NCBI GenBank assembly: GCA_038496445.1
Contig: JALMLS010000612.1
Location: forward strand, 372,001 to 436,000
Origin: Trichosphaerium sp. ATCC 40318
Taxonomy: Eukaryota; Discosea; Flabellinia; Trichosidae
Reading direction: 5' to 3'
DNA: 64,000 bases
A program made the position numbers and the translations under genes. Numbering within the stretch: the stretch's first letter is position 1; each line of letters starts with the position of its first letter. Shown here piece after piece: positions 1-13,065 of this stretch. The notes beneath the pieces are model-generated. The model saw only the letters and a program-made list of their open reading frames with translations. It ran no database searches and was not told the DNA's origin.

Positions 1-605
1 CATGGCAGTTACTGACAAAAACAGATTGTAATTCCGATGTTCTGGTGAAAAACCTAGTACTTTATATTAGCTCTTTACACGTGGGTACTATAAACAAAAC
101 GGACAAAGAACTTACCAGTTTGCATCTATTGGTATCAAATCATTAAGGTATCTTGGACAGTCAGTAGATCCTGACCATTTGACAGGGTGAATGTTATCAG
201 AATTGGCAGTTGCTACAAAATGACATTGTTTAACATTTCCATCACAAGTCTTTTGGTTGCCTGAAGAAATCCACCTTTTGTTTTCGCTAAAATCAACTGA
301 CTGCACTTTCGCAGCAATACTGAATCCCTTAATACCCGAATTCTTGATGCTACGGCGATAGTGGCAAACTAGGAGGTCGTTTGAAGGTGCCTCCACCTAG
401 TGAGATTGTTATTATGATATACTCGTCAAAGATCTGTGCGTACCCGGTATAGCCTTGGCATATTGCCGTTTACGAAGTGACCGCTATCTTCTATCACTTT
501 CTTTATTTCGCCGCTTTTGAGACACTTTGTAATAGTAGCAAGGCGTCCATTTGCAAGAGAACATAGGACAATAAGCGTGGTAACACATAGTACATTGATT
601 TTCAT
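1..605 (-). CDS. Secreted protein of unknown function (3' part outside window)
   Basis: The first ATG (603-605) opens a typical signal peptide (MKINVLCVTTLIVLCSLANG). Exon 1 runs to about 444. A 48-nt intron (GTACGC...CACTAG) joins it in phase 0 to exon 2 (about 396-112), where LYR continues as VEAPSND. A second intron, about 60 nt, starts GTAAGT, ends ACTAG and contains a CACGTG. After it the frame stays open to base 1, so the C terminus lies beyond the window. The mature part has scattered cysteines (LVCHYRR, KTCDGNVKQCHF, TDCPRY), which suggests a disulfide-bonded extracellular domain. I recognise no family. The signal peptide and splice structure make it a credible gene. Confidence 0.5.
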
Positions 606-1541
606 TTGCAACGTTGTTGTTTTGGTTTGCGTTGAGTGAACTTAAGTCTAGCTTCCCAAAAAGAAATTGTTTCTTCTTGAAAAAGTTGTTAAAACGAGTT
701 CAATGAATAAATCTTACTAGGCAAGTTTTTTGTAAACTGCGATACTCGTAGTGTTATCATTATGGTTTAGAAAAAACATTGATTGACGTCACAAGATCGT
801 AACTAATTGATTCTCTGAATATGGTTTTATTAATATGTTTACTACAGTTTGCAACCTGTATTAAGGTTATACTAGTGTAAAGAGTCATAGTTTTTGGCCT
901 CTGGGGGTTTTCATCAAACTGACAATGCGTGAGGTATTCCAACTGTTGAATCAAATCAATTTCAGTACTGGAAAAGGACAACGTGTTGTTTTTGATACAA
1001 ACAACTGGCAAAAATGTACACGTACGCTAAATAGATTGGGTCTTTCGAAAGCATCTATCATAGTTTGCACACTTTATCGTAGGAGAGACAAAGTAAATAG
1101 CCTCCATGGAAAGCGGTAAACATTTCCTTTCAAGATGCTTGAAAACTAAAACCATAGACTGTCAGGTGCATCAACCTCGTATTCGGTTTGATTCGCTGTA
1201 GCTAGCACTATTTTTATTCAGACATTTATTCTAGGTTCGAATCCCAGCGAGGGAGAATGCCCTCGGCTTGTCTTGTAGCACTTTGAATTATATACCCAAA
1301 TCTTTTTTCCATTTTTTATTGAGTACCAAACATTTGGTTGTGGCTAGTAAACAAAAATATAGTACTGATTGAGTTGAATACCTACAAACTACACAGTGGT
1401 TGAGAATCTCTTACTGTTTTTACTATCTTTGTTTATTACAAATAAATGTAATTGGCAGCTATGTACCAATTCAACAACTGACTTTTTACCAGTTGGATAA
1501 ATCCCTTTACCTTGCATACACATTACAAAGTTTTATAAATG
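606..1541. other. Gap with no gene I can support
   Basis: No convincing gene. Overlapping short reading frames exist on both strands at 760-1119. On the minus strand, near 1105, an ATG starts MEAIYFVSPTIK, faintly like the start of the core of Sec1/Munc18 proteins, but what follows does not match that family. A GGTTCGAATCC sequence at 1234-1244 resembles a tRNA T-arm, but no matching acceptor or D arm is present. A small hairpin CGAGGG/CCCTCG lies at about 1249-1265. Confidence 0.3.
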
Positions 1542-3478
1542 TTAAGCTTTCTTTGGTTTATTATTGCTCACAAGATCCACAAGGAACTTGCTCAAGTTTC
1601 TACCAAGAGCAGCAGATGAAAATCTAGATTCTACACGCTTTCTGGCATTATTTCCCATAGTGCGAGAAAGTTCAGGTTCATTGTAAATACGAAGCATAGC
1701 TTCAAAAAAAGAATCATCTTTTGGTTCACATAAAAATCCAGTTTCTCCATCTACGACTGTCTCAAGGGGACCACCACTATTACAAGCCATTACTGGTTTA
1801 TAAGCAGCACCAGCTTCTATAGGTACAATACCAAAGTGCTCATTTGTTGGTGTATAAAGCTAACAAAAGTTAAAACGTGTTTCCACAGGTGGTGTTTTAG
1901 GTGGCGGCTTTTCTGAACAAATTGCTGATCAATTATGACGTACTACAACATGAGTTTGTGCTAAAAGTCTATTCTTATCATCCTCAGGTACATTTGGCAT
2001 AAAATCGACAAGTGAACTTGAAGCACAGAGTAAGTTTGGTTGGAGGAATTATTCTTGAAAAAAAAAAGTGAACGAACGTGATATCCAATTCCTTCACTAA
2101 CTCCTCAAGTTCTTTCTTGTACTCAACATTCTCCAATAAAGCATCATCATAACCACCAGCTATTACCAACCTTATAGGTCTTTTTGAATGATTCTCACGT
2201 GTTTTAGCTGCAAGAAGACCAAAAGAACGAACTGCGATATCTATTTCTTTTTTTCTTTCAAAACGATTCAGGGAAAAGTACATAACTTCCTCATCACTAA
2301 AGCACTTTGTTAACAAAAGTCTATATAAAAATATTAAGTTATCTTACCTTATATTAAAACCAGAAATACGTCGATCTATCTCTGCTATATTGACAGAAGG
2401 ATACAAAACTTCAGGTTTTTTACTAACTGATGTATTTTTTATAAAAATACTCTGAGTGAATTTGCTGTTGACGAGAATTAAATGAGCCATGCCTATTATC
2501 GTATGTAAGTATATATAATTTTAATAAATACCTAGGGGCTACTAACCTGTAGTAAAATCCTCAACAAAGTCTAGTGGAATACGGTAAAGTTTCTTTAAAA
2601 ATGATTCTCTTTTTGCAAGCAACTTATCAGGAAAATGACAATAAAACAGAACCTACCAAGAAGGTGTCAACGTTATTTAGTATTTAAACCCTCCATTGAA
2701 ATTTGTTATAATTGTACCTTTGTATTTGATAGAAGGAGTATAGGTATAGAGTGAGATATCTGATCAACAAAAATGACATCGAAGCTGTTTAAATAAAAGA
2801 ATAAGCGAAAATGATGATTAACAATGCATACAACCCTATTCGTTCAAACTCTTATTTGGCCCACTTTAAATATATTGTTTTAATAAGCGAAACAAAACGT
2901 AAGGCATATCTGCAGAGGGGCAGGGTAAAAAGTTTGAACGAATAGAAATGTAGGCTCTTATTTTGCAACGAAATAGTGCTCTATTGTTTTGAATATATCA
3001 CGTGAGCACTTTGGTCTAGGCGGTAAGGCAACTTACTTTTGTGAAAGATTGTCTATGACAACAGCGATAGACAAGTACATGAACCGAATTATTGCGCACG
3101 GAAGGTGGAATTTGCCAAAAATATGACGTGGTAGGAATGTGCCACGCACCACTACTTTAATGGTTCCTACAGCGTATTGAGTGGTCTGTTGGGCTCACAG
3201 TGACCCATGCTATTTGATCACATATCGTACCGTCTCGTGTCGCTGGTAAACAGCGTTTAGGGTCATGTCGGTTGGTGTACATTGTAACCTAAGAAAGAGT
3301 CATGCGAAATTATTACATTATTGCTCACCCTGTGCCCGTTATGCTGTACGCCCTTACACGCCTCTACCACGAAGCGTTCAGCACCGCCTAAAGCATTATT
3401 TGAATACAACGGTCGTGTAATCGCCTAAAGTGTACCTATTCCAAGGTCTGGATGAATAAAACACACGTTTAGGCTTTC
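1542..3478 (-). CDS. ALG2: ALG2-type alpha-1,3/1,6-mannosyltransferase
   Basis: This enzyme adds the second and third mannoses to the dolichol-linked oligosaccharide on the cytosolic face of the ER (N-glycosylation pathway). About nine exons on the minus strand give the whole family signature in order: FIHPDLGIG then GAERFVVEA (near 3440-3340), VTMYTNRHD, VVRGTFLPRHIFGKFH, FDVIFVDQIS, FYCHFPDKLLAKRESFLKKL, HLILVNSKFTQS, YPSVNIAEIDRR, SLNRFERKKEIDIA, LVIAGGYDDA, YTPTNEHFGIVPIEAG and NSGGPLETVVDGETGFLCEP. The glycosyltransferase group 1 core with its E-x7-E region is intact. Introns are about 40-60 nt except one of about 240 nt (2790-3045), which carries a 15-bp inverted repeat. No in-frame ATG was found just before the first conserved motif, so a short upstream exon is likely and the start is uncertain. 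Confidence 0.9.
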
Positions 3479-3846
3479 TATATTGCATTTTAATGACTTT
3501 TCACGTTTTGGTGCAGTACATACTATTAGAAGACGTTCGTGGCTTTCTACTCATTAAAAACATCGCCAGAATCCCAATAAACGCGCCAACACAGCCAATT
3601 ATATACAAAGAAATCATAGCACTCTTAAACCATCACCTTATGCTAGCCAACGTATTTATAGCCACAGATGTGGTAGTACAGAGAATATTATTGAAATAAA
3701 TACATTTTTTTTTTCCTTCACTGCTGACTCATTCCTGACACGTCAACCATAAGGTGACTTAGTTAAATCACGTTGAGTAACGTTAAGGGGTAGTGTGCTT
3801 TGTATACTACGGTAAACAGAATCTTTTGACAGATTTTCATTTTTCT
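3479..3846. other. Gap with a possible tiny membrane ORF
   Basis: On the minus strand an ATG near 3620 opens 38 codons encoding one strongly hydrophobic segment (IGCVGAFIGILAMFLM) followed by a basic tail and a stop near 3506. I could not join it to an upstream exon in frame. An overlapping 68-codon frame on the plus strand looks like its shadow. No other gene is supported here. Confidence 0.2.
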
Positions 3847-4972
3847 TTATGACGCTGTCGCCTCTTTGATTTGTTGTTCTCTCTCGTCTCTCTTAAACTC
3901 CAAGTCTTCTATTACCTTGTAGACAATTTCTGGAGGAGGTGAAGATTGCCTAAGGGAGGGAAGCGAAAGTTAGTAAGATAAGCAAAAAAAAAATAGTTTT
4001 TAACGAACGTATAGGTGGCGTACTGGTCGGTGAGATAAGGCCAACGTGACTCCATCTCTTCCGGGGCTAGAGGTGGTATTGCTTCAGGGTAGATAAGACA
4101 GTTGTGTATCCTAAACAAGAATGATTAAAATGAGAACAAAAAAAATGCTTGTTTTGTCAAACGTGTTCACTTACAAACGGCGCATTTCCCAACTGGCTGG
4201 TCCGGATAGGTTAATAAGTTCGTATGTCAAAAATCTTATGGAGGTACGCAATCCCACCAATGTACCAGCAACAATACATACTAAAATGTGTCAACCTTTG
4301 AGTCAAAGAATAGAAAAACGGAAAGAATGTGACTGACGCCATATTGTAAGAAAGCACAACCTGTTGCGGCTAATATTTCGTTTTTTGAGCTTTTGCGTGT
4401 CACTTGAAATAGAAACCCTGAAAAAGCCTGCTTCGTACTTGGTTTCCATAATATTATTGGTTTAATGTTTTTGTAATGCATTTTAAGCTGTCTTGATCTG
4501 TACTTCCTCCACGCGTAGTTCATTCCCATTCCTACGCCATAGAACGCTCCAGTACCTATTTGAAGTTTAAAGATTCGTTTTGCAAGGGTTTATAGTACCA
4601 CAAAGAGTTATACCAACAAATTTGGCCATAAAGCTGAAAGGTTCGCACCATTCAATTATATCTGGCGTGTGAGAATCAGTAAACTACAAAAGATGAGTTT
4701 AGTGTAAATAATATGCTTTACCTGCATATTTCCGTACAACGATATCAAAGCGTGGTCATCTGTACCATGTTAGTGATGAAACAAGTAATAACACGCGTAC
4801 AGGTTTTAAAAGGTAAAATCCTGCTGTGATCACCAGTAGACATAGCATCAAGCCTAGCGCGCTCTAGTTTAGTCATCGCTTCCGTATAATGTAGAAAATG
4901 TCTAAAAGGGCTATCTGGAGGGCTAGAGCTAGCACCCTCTATTTGTAGCGTAACAGGTTCGTTCTCTGACAT
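3847..4972 (-). CDS. Multi-pass membrane protein, possibly Tim17/Tim22/Tim23 superfamily
   Basis: At least six small exons can be read. The start is at 4972 (MSENEPVTLQIEG), followed by a soluble N-terminal segment rich in charged residues. A glycine-rich membrane stretch (FVGITLCGTGAFYGVGMG) follows, spliced over a 43-nt intron, then a second hydrophobic stretch with VAGTLVGLRTSIR. The next segment carries YPEAIPPLAPEEMESRWPYL, and a charged helical tail ends in EQQIKEATAS. The alternation of Gly-rich helices with RTS/RxS motifs resembles Tim17-type mitochondrial proteins such as TIMMDC1 or NDUFA11, but I see no decisive motif. One splice join near 4370 is uncertain in frame. It lies 74 bp downstream of the helicase stop on the same strand. 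Confidence 0.4.
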
Positions 4973-5045
4973 TTTTAACGCTAATAGACCTGTTGTTGCT
5001 TTTTCTGTACAATTGAATTTTTATTTACAAATTAGTTTTTTTTTT

Positions 5046-8000
5046 CTACAAGTTTTTTTCTTCATTCTTTTTTGTCCTTGAAGGCGACTTAAAGTTACAA
5101 CTCTTGCTTCTCCTACTTAGTCCAGAGGTGCGTCGCCTAGTTCTGATATTCATTATTATAAAATATTGACAGATGGAGTTGCTTTACCTTTTAAGACCGG
5201 AAACCTTCGGTGAACGTTTTATAGGTGTCAAATCCAACGTTTTACTTTTTTGTAGTAAAGGCTTTGGTTTTGGAAGTCTAATAGTTGTTGGTTGTGCATT
5301 TTGTCTGCGGCGATGTTGATGCCGCGTCCAAGCTGTTTGGATCTATTAAGAGAAAATTAGGAAAAGGCATAAGTGGTTCAACGGTTCAATAAGTCACGTG
5401 ATTTTGCAGGGTTCGCAGCTGACTAGTCAGTTGTTTGTTTTTAACGTGCCTTGTAGTCCTTATTGGGACTATTATCTTTGAATTGCTGTTTAGGTTTGTA
5501 TGATACAAATTGTTCTTTTGGTATTTCTTGCAAGAAACGTGATTCTGCAAGAGAAACACCATCACGGTCTTCTTGAACATAACTTATTGATAATAACTTT
5601 TTAGCTCTAGTTATGCCTACATAGAAAAGTCGTCTCTCTTCTTCATACTGATCAACTTCCTGTGACACAAAAGTTAAGTAAACGGCTGAATTTAACTGAT
5701 ACCGTACATCTGGTGTGTTGTTGTCAGCTTGGCTTGATAGCAAACATATCTTTTCTCCCTTTTTGTATGAGGGTAGATAGCGTTCATTAACATGTACTAT
5801 ACAAACAAGACTCCATTCAAGTCCTTTTGCTTGATGTATAGTTGTTAGAGTTAGTCTGTCTGGAACTTCTTCCTCTTTGTCATAAGAAACATGAGCTAAA
5901 AACCGTTTCAAAACTTCAAGAGCTCTATCTTCCTCTTGCATCGTTTTCTGTCGTTTCATTGGTTGCTCATCAATATCTAAAATCATACGTTAGTGCTAAC
6001 CACGAAAGATAGACGTACCGTCGTCTTCCAACTCTTCACTCTCCTTGTCAGCGTCTCTATTGTTCTGAGCATGTCTAATGAACTCTTCATAAAACGTTTT
6101 AGCTTCTTTGACTAGTCTTTTCAAGTTCTGAATCGCAACAACATCATCACGTGAGTGAGGTTTATTGTTTTGTTTTTCAACATGATCTTCATCCAACTCA
6201 GGTTCAATAAGATCTTGATCGTCGATTCTTAGTAAGGATGTTAGATGGGTTTAAAGGCTTCGCACTCACGTTGCCAAGTTATATTTGCTTGGATTACCAT
6301 CATCACATTGTTTCCATAAATAAGGGTAGTATTTAGAACGCTCTATTGTTGTTTCCATTAATTTATCTAAAGTCTTTTCTTCCAACTCCTTGGTTCTTAA
6401 CTTTGTGATCTAAAAGTAGTCAACTTTTTTGTTGAATTTCTTTCTCTCAAACGTACAAGCATTAGAAGCCTCCTAAGGCCGGCAGTCTTATTCTGTTTAG
6501 ATGCGTTATATTCAACAACTTTACAAGCAGCATCAAATAAGGATAGGCTATGACGTCGAGCAGTTTTCTCTATGGTAGCAAGAGAAGCTTTACCTACACC
6601 TCTAGGTGGCACATTGCATATCCGCCTTTTTATTCTGTTAACGATCATAATTAACAAGCAACGTACCTAAAAGCATTGTCATCACTTGAATCAAGTATGA
6701 GTCTCATATATGCAAGTATGTCGAGTACTTCAGGTTGTAGGTAAAACGAAACAACACCATTTATACCAAAGTGGATTTTCCTAAATTTTTTGAAAATTTG
6801 ATTAATCAACCAAAGAAGTTTGCAAGTTGTTCTGCACATACCTTTGTTTGAGCTGCTGTTGGAATTTTTTACCAATATAATTATTGCGATAAAGTACTGC
6901 CATATCTCCATACTTATAACCCTCTGCATACTTTTCTTGTATAAAGTTTAAAACATTGTTTACCTCACGTGGTCCATTCTTAGCAACAAGACGAACAATC
7001 TTTTGTCCGTCAATGTTATCTGTGAACATTTCTGGTTTAAATCGATTTGTATTATACTTTATAACAGCCATAGCGCTCTTTAAAATCTAAAAAATGTAAG
7101 AAAGAAGGTAACAAGGGAATAACTTGTCATGAATTTCTCTAACCTGTTTTGTGCTTCTGTAATTCTGCGTCAAGTTCACAACAGTACAATCACTGAAAGT
7201 CTCCTTGAATGACTTGAAATTATCTCTACAAGCGCCTCGAAAGCCATATATACTCTATAATATCTTTAGCGTACATTGGTATTTTTAAATAATACGTACT
7301 TGGTCTTCATCACCAACAACAGTGATTTGATTATGACCTCCCAACATTTTTACTAAACGCCATTGAGCTTTTGATGTATCTTGGAACTCATCAACAAGTA
7401 TAACACTGAACAACTTTTGATATCTCTCCTGTAGCTCTGGAAACCTCTCAAATAATTCAACTGTCTTTGTTATAAAATCATTAAAGTCTAAACCTCCTTG
7501 TTCTTGCATCAACTTCTGGTACTTCTGAATTTCGACGAAAAACCAATTAGATTTCAACCAAAGTTTCTGTTGAAAAAAACAAGCAACGAACCTTTACAAC
7601 ATATCTTTGAAACTCCTCTTGTAGTGTATATGGATCCCACATATTAGATTTCACTCGTCTGATAACACTTAGGCAGTAGCGCATAAGTTTTGCTACAACA
7701 GCAGGTTTTGTAGGTAAATTCTGTATCTCTGACACTTGATCACTTGATCCATTAGGTAATAGCTCCTCTGCACATCTACGCATATCTTGCTTCTCTTGCC
7801 ATCTTTTAAATACTTCTTTTAATATTTCTTCTTGCTTCTTTCTTGTAAAAACAGTAAAGTTCTCAAGAGTTTCATCTAAATGTTCTCGATTGATTCGAAG
7901 TGTTTTCAAGCAAAATTGATGAAAAGTATAAATCTGTATATTCTCTTCATTGATGGCCTGGCTCTCTATAGATACATCAATAACAATCACTGATAACTAC

Positions 8001-8682
8001 CTTATACCTGTGCCTCCTTTCATCACTTTAATAAGTCTACGGACGCGATCGCGCATTTCATCGGCAGCTTTTCTGGTAAACGTAACGGCCAAGATTTTTT
8101 GTGGTGGAATTCCAGATTTGATTAAATGTGCAATACGACAGCACAGCATTAGCGTCTTGCCTTTGAACGTATTAAATATAATTACCTTATCTGTAAAGTA
8201 CCTGATCCAGGGCCAGCAACAACCATTAAAGGCTTACTAACTGGAGACAGTACAGCTTTTTTCTGATCTTTGTTTAATGTATAAGGGAGCAACAAGTCAA
8301 CGTCTGGCATTGGTGGCGAAGGCAACGAAGGAACTGTAAACAAAGTCTGGTTTTGCGTTTGATTGGGCGCTAATATATCGACTACAGGTGTTACTTTCGC
8401 TCAGAGAACGCTGACGTATACCTGAAAGTGGTGCTGTTGCAGATAGTGTATTAATTGTAAAATTGACGCTATAAACGCGTCAAATTACATTTACAAGATC
8501 TTGTACCTCGGAAGTGAGCCTGTAGGCGCTGTTTGAAGCAACGAGTCTGTTTTGGTTAAATTACCGGCGTCTTGGCTTGCTTGCTCAGCCTTGTAGGCTC
8601 TAAAGTCCTGTAGTATAGCTTCCAAAAGTTTATCATTCGGTATGTCACTAAGAGACCGAGCAAGCGTGCTGTTATTATCCAT
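5046..8682 (-). CDS. UvrD/SRS2-type superfamily 1 DNA helicase
   Basis: A 3'-5' SF1A helicase predicted to unwind DNA or strip recombinase filaments. It starts at 8682 (MDNNSTLARSLSDIP). All helicase motifs are present in order after splicing: Walker A VVAGPGSGKT, interrupted by a 41-nt intron inside the motif (8240-8190), TFTRKAADEM, YTFHQFCLK, Walker B VILVDEFQDTSKAQWR, motif III VVGDEDQ, SIYGFRGAC, LTQNYRST, VLYRNN, TIHQAKGLEWSLV and EEERRLFYVGITRAKK. The C-terminal tail is basic and low in complexity, reached by a splice at about 5440 (KA then PWTRHQHRRR), and ends KKNEEKNL at 5046. About fifteen exons. The nearest eukaryotic types are fungal Srs2 and plant SRS2-like proteins; which one it is cannot be decided here. 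Confidence 0.88.
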
Positions 8683-8765
8683 TTAGCCCCTTTGGCATTG
8701 TACTACGCGGTTCGAAGAATCAAAGTCCTTTTTGAGCGCTATTTGAAATAGTTTGACAATGTCAC

Positions 8766-9543
8766 ATGCTGCATTCGATTAAATTGGTGCTTGTGCTTAT
8801 TATATTCATTACTTACGTTGGGTGCCAAGAATATGGTACTGATGCTGCAATATTGTTGGAACCAGATGTGGGTCTTAAAAACCATAGTATACGCTTTGAA
8901 CACACGCGTTTCTACGAAATAGGACATTTAGCACCGTCGTCGTTTTATGAAGTTCGTATTTCGTACCCTGGTACAGTACGCCATTTACAACATCAACCAC
9001 TACGTGTCGCTAACGTTTTGAAGCAACCAGCACATTTCTCTGTAAAAATAATCACTGATGAACTTTATAAACAAACTAGATCACTATTGGATACAGAAAA
9101 AGCAATGTTTACAACTGATAGAGACGGATTGATAAACGTATGTCAAATTACCAATCTATTTTGAAACAATCGATTTAGAGCTTAACATGACTGTACAGGG
9201 TGTTGGTAGCTATTCTAAATGCTTTGTTGAATTAAAGGTCTACAAGTAAGGCTATAATTGACTTTTAAAGCAACTTATTGATTCTCCACGTGCAGAGACG
9301 GTATATCTCACACTGGAGACGTCCTTTCGGAAACAGTGCAATATAACATTGTCTTGGAAACATTATTCTTTGGTGTACCATACGATGTATTAAAAATGGT
9401 TGCTCTCTTTGTGGGTAATATGCATAATACTAAACTTATCACACTGTATTTACTTTTTTGTATTAGTGTTATTCTTTTTTGCAATGGTTGTACCTCAGTT
9501 CTTTCCAAGTGTAATGGCTCTTGTAAAAGTAAAAAAAGAATAG
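8766..9543 (+). CDS. Type I single-pass membrane protein, secretory pathway, unknown family
   Basis: It begins with a clear signal peptide (MLHSIKLVLVLIIFITYVG). A lumenal beta-rich domain follows, with possible N-glycosylation sites (NHS, NMT) and the conserved-looking run ApSSFYEVRISYPG. A single hydrophobic C-terminal helix (VLFFAMVVPQFFPSVM) and a short lysine-rich tail (KVKKE) close it. Four exons: introns at about 9138-9181, 9248-9295 (with a CACGTG near its end) and 9414-9466. Splicing joins ALFV to VLFFAM. The topology is that of an ER or Golgi membrane protein. I could not place it in a named family. Confidence 0.65.
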
Positions 9544-9864
9544 ACACGTGTCATTTTAAAAAAATAAAAAAAAGACTCACGAAAACATAAGAGAAAGGTT
9601 GTTTATGCATAAAAAAGCGCTGATAAATATAATATAACATAATGTCAGAACTACGAAGCGAATTGATTTTCGAAAGTTGCCAAACATTACTTATTTTCAT
9701 GCCTTGGAATCACCGCTTCTTGTCATCCAACATAATTTCTAACTAGTTGCACATTTCTATTTTGAAACGCAGTTAAGTGAGGCAGGTATTGTCCCTACAC
9801 CCCTTTTGACATGCCTGTGTAATCATGTTAAAGTTAAGACGGTTACATACACAATGCTTGCGCC
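9544..9864. other. Intergenic, nothing recognised
   Basis: AT-rich spacer between two plus-strand genes. A CACGTG lies at about 9547, just after the previous stop. No gene or RNA is recognised. Confidence 0.5.
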
Positions 9865-12800
9865 ATGCAAGGTTTTATGCCACAACGGCTACAAAATCTC
9901 CAAAACGTACTGTTACGCTGTAATTTACGCGTAAGAAACACGTATACTGAGTACTAGTAGGGAAAAAGAATGTATTAAGCAAAATTCGTAACGTTGGCAT
10001 AATCGCTCATGTAGACGCCGGAAAGACTACCACATCTGAGCGCATGCTGTATTACTCAGGGAAATCAGAATATCTAGGTGGCACGTTGTGTCATTAACCT
10101 TTGTCATTCTAAGTAGCGTAGATGTCGATAAGGGTAATACTGTGATGGATTACATGCAATTAGAGCGCGAACGTGGCATCACTATTAATTCAGCCTGCAT
10201 ATCCTTCAACTGGGCCAAACATAGGTTAGTCACCTTTGCATATATTTTTTACGCTAACGTAACCAAGAATAAACTTGATTGATACTCCTGGACACGTCGA
10301 TTTTACAGTAGAAGTAGAGCGAGCAGTTCGCGTCCTTGACGGCGCTGTAGCAATATTTGATGGTGTTGCAGGTGTTCAAGCACAGAGTGTTACTGTATGG
10401 GAGCAGAGCGAGCGCTACAAAGTATGCACACGTGATTCTAGTTAGATTTGTTTATCGTTTCATTTATTCACTATCAGGTTCCAAGAGTTGCATACGTTAA
10501 TAAGATGGATCGAGAAGGAGCCAGTTTTCGTAAAGCTTGTGAATCAATTGAGCAAAAGCTTGAAGCCAGGCCTTTACCTATTCAGACACCACTTGGTAGT
10601 GGTAAGACGTTGAGAGGTGTAGCTGATTTAGTTACAAAGAAATTGTTGTTCTTTAGTCTTGCTGATCAAGGTAACACTGTAACTGAGGAAGACTTTACAG
10701 ATTTGGACGAGGAAGTACGCACTTAGACTCTAGTTGACAGTACAAAGACATTGTAACCACTTGCTTAGCCACACCAACAACGTAAAAGCCTACTGGAACA
10801 GCTTGCAGAATTGGATGAAGAGTTCATGCAGTTTTGTTGTGAAGGTTAGTTTTGTTTTTACTTGTAAGCCTCTAATAGAACAAAGATGAACAAGGAGATG
10901 ACCCTCCACCAGAGGTTATAAAGGCGGCTCTGAGAAGACTCACTCTTAGCTTGAAAGTCACACCGATCATGTGCGGATCGTCATTCAAGAACCTGGGCAC
11001 GTGATGTTAAGCAACATCACAAAAGCTGATGGTATAAACTAGGTGTACAACCTGTGATGGATTCAATATTAAGCTACCTTCCTTCACCATTGGATGTTCC
11101 ACCTATTGAAGCAATAGACGAAAAACAAAAGACCATAGAAGTAAAAACAGACCCGAAAGCCAAACTAGTAGCTTTGGCATTTAAAGTAGTTCATGATGCT
11201 AAAAGAGGGCTCATTGTGTATTTAAGAATTTACAGTGGTACATTAAAGAATGGTGTACAAAGTATGTTGTAATCTCTCTATCTTGTAACTCTAACGTTAT
11301 ATAGTATATAATGCTACAACACAGGAGAAGGTAAGACCATTGCGGTTGTTAAGAGTACAAGCAGACTCAACAGAAGAGATGAAGTACGTTGCTTTTTTTT
11401 TTTTCTACAGTTTTTGTTTGTCTAAAGTTGCTTTCAGTGAGGTTTCTGCTGGAGATATCTGTGCAGTAGTAAACTTGAAGAGTACAAGTACTGGTGATAC
11501 ACTCACAGAAACACCTAAAGATAAATACATACTTAAGGGTATAAAGCCAGTAAACCCTGTTTTTTTTGCGTCTGTAATGGCTGAATCAACAAAAGATGAA
11601 GACGCTTTAGCTGAAGTACGTTTTAAAAAACCCTAAGTACATCAAAAAACACGTTTAATTCTTGTTCTAAAACTAAAGCAAAGTGAATTGCTGTTTATAA
11701 AAACAAGAAAAAGCGACACTTCTTTCTAATGAAGAAATTACAGGCTTTGGAAAATTTAAAACGTGAAGATCCAAGTATTACAACAAGGCATAATAAGGAA
11801 ACTGATCAGCTTCTTGTTGGCTGTATGGGAGAGCTACATATGGGTACACAATCTTTTCTGTTTCGAACACTATTTCTAAATCTCTACTGTAGAAACTGTC
11901 CTTCATAGATTAAAGACTCATTTCATGGTAAGTTAGAAAGAACACTTATGTTAATCCTCATATTCAATCTTCTACAAACTTGTTTTAAAACTAGAGTTGC
12001 ATTGCGTTTTAGGGATCTTTTTTTATTGACTGCTGTTTAGGTCAAAGCACAACTTTCTCAATTGTATATCGCTTATAAGTCAACTATTAACGCTTCAATA
12101 ACAAAAGAAGTATCACAAGTATACTTAGGTACTTACATCAACAAAGTATGCCTTATTAACTGAACCTTGTGTAGTTGGTGGAAACAAACAAATTGCTGCA
12201 ATGACAATTAACCTCTGTACGTAACATACATATTACTTTAGTAACATCAATGTGATAGCACCTATTGAAGATGATGAGACGGAAAATAAATTCTCAATGA
12301 GCGTACGCTAAATTAAAGTTCTTTTAGAGCATACTGACTGTTTTCTATGTAGAAAGAATTACAAAATACACTTGCAAGTAAAGTTTTTAGTGACTTAGAA
12401 CTCGCTTTACGTGAAGGTATTGAATTTGGACTTCAGTCTGGAGTACCTGCTGGATTTCCTTTAGTAGGTGCATCAGTACAAATATCATCTGTAAACTATG
12501 ATGTACGTCAAACAGAACAAAAAGTGTTGTTTTTCTAATGAGAGTCAAACTTACGTTTCACAGTCGGATACAACAATGCATACTTACCGAAATGCTGCTA
12601 TGCAATCGATCCAACAGATTGCACTTGAAGCTTCGCCTGATATTCTTGAACCTATAATGAGCGTAAGTGTTCGTACTGTAGAGTTGTTTTGTCTTATTGT
12701 TTGTTAGGTTGAAATTACAGTTGATCAAGAGCATCTCGGAACTGTTTTGACTGATGTCTCAACACGGCGACGTGGTGATATTCACGAAACGGCTCATTAT

Positions 12801-13065
12801 GGTAAAGGAAGGCAACGTATTACTGCAGATATACCACTCAAAGAACTATTGGGTACGTCTTAAAAGAAACTTCTTACCTTTTTTTTTTTTGACAAGTAGT
12901 TTTTTTTTCTGATATGACGTTTAAGGATATGCTACACAATTAAGATCTTCTACAAAAGGAGGCGCTGAATTTAGTATGGAATTTTCACATTACGCTAAAG
13001 TTGAAGGAGGCGCTAGGAAGGCTATACTACGAAGTTTTGGCTACCGAGAAGACATGCTTGGATAA
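9865..13065 (+). CDS. GFM2: Mitochondrial elongation factor G2 / ribosome-releasing factor 2
   Basis: A translational GTPase that splits mitochondrial ribosomes together with RRF. The proposed start (9865) gives a basic N terminus without acidic residues ([20 protein letters not shown]), as expected for mitochondrial import. The GTPase motifs follow: [20 protein letters not shown] (G1), [11 protein letters not shown] (G2), [18 protein letters not shown] (G3) and [12 protein letters not shown] (G4). Later come [37 protein letters not shown] and the domain V end [13 protein letters not shown]. The conserved order matches GFM2/MEF2 better than EF-G1 because of the short spacers around domain II. 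About sixteen exons with introns mostly 40-80 nt. It ends at 13065. Confidence 0.85.

Noticed and set aside
1231-1255. tRNA-like T-arm (GGTTCGAATCC)
   Set aside because: No complementary acceptor stem, no D arm and no anticodon arm upstream within 100 nt.
3005-3030. A-box-like sequence TGGTCTAGGCGG
   Set aside because: No B-box follows, and the region is an ALG2 intron.
3493-3699. 68-codon plus-strand frame
   Set aside because: No conserved content; it lies opposite a hydrophobic minus-strand frame and has no start context.
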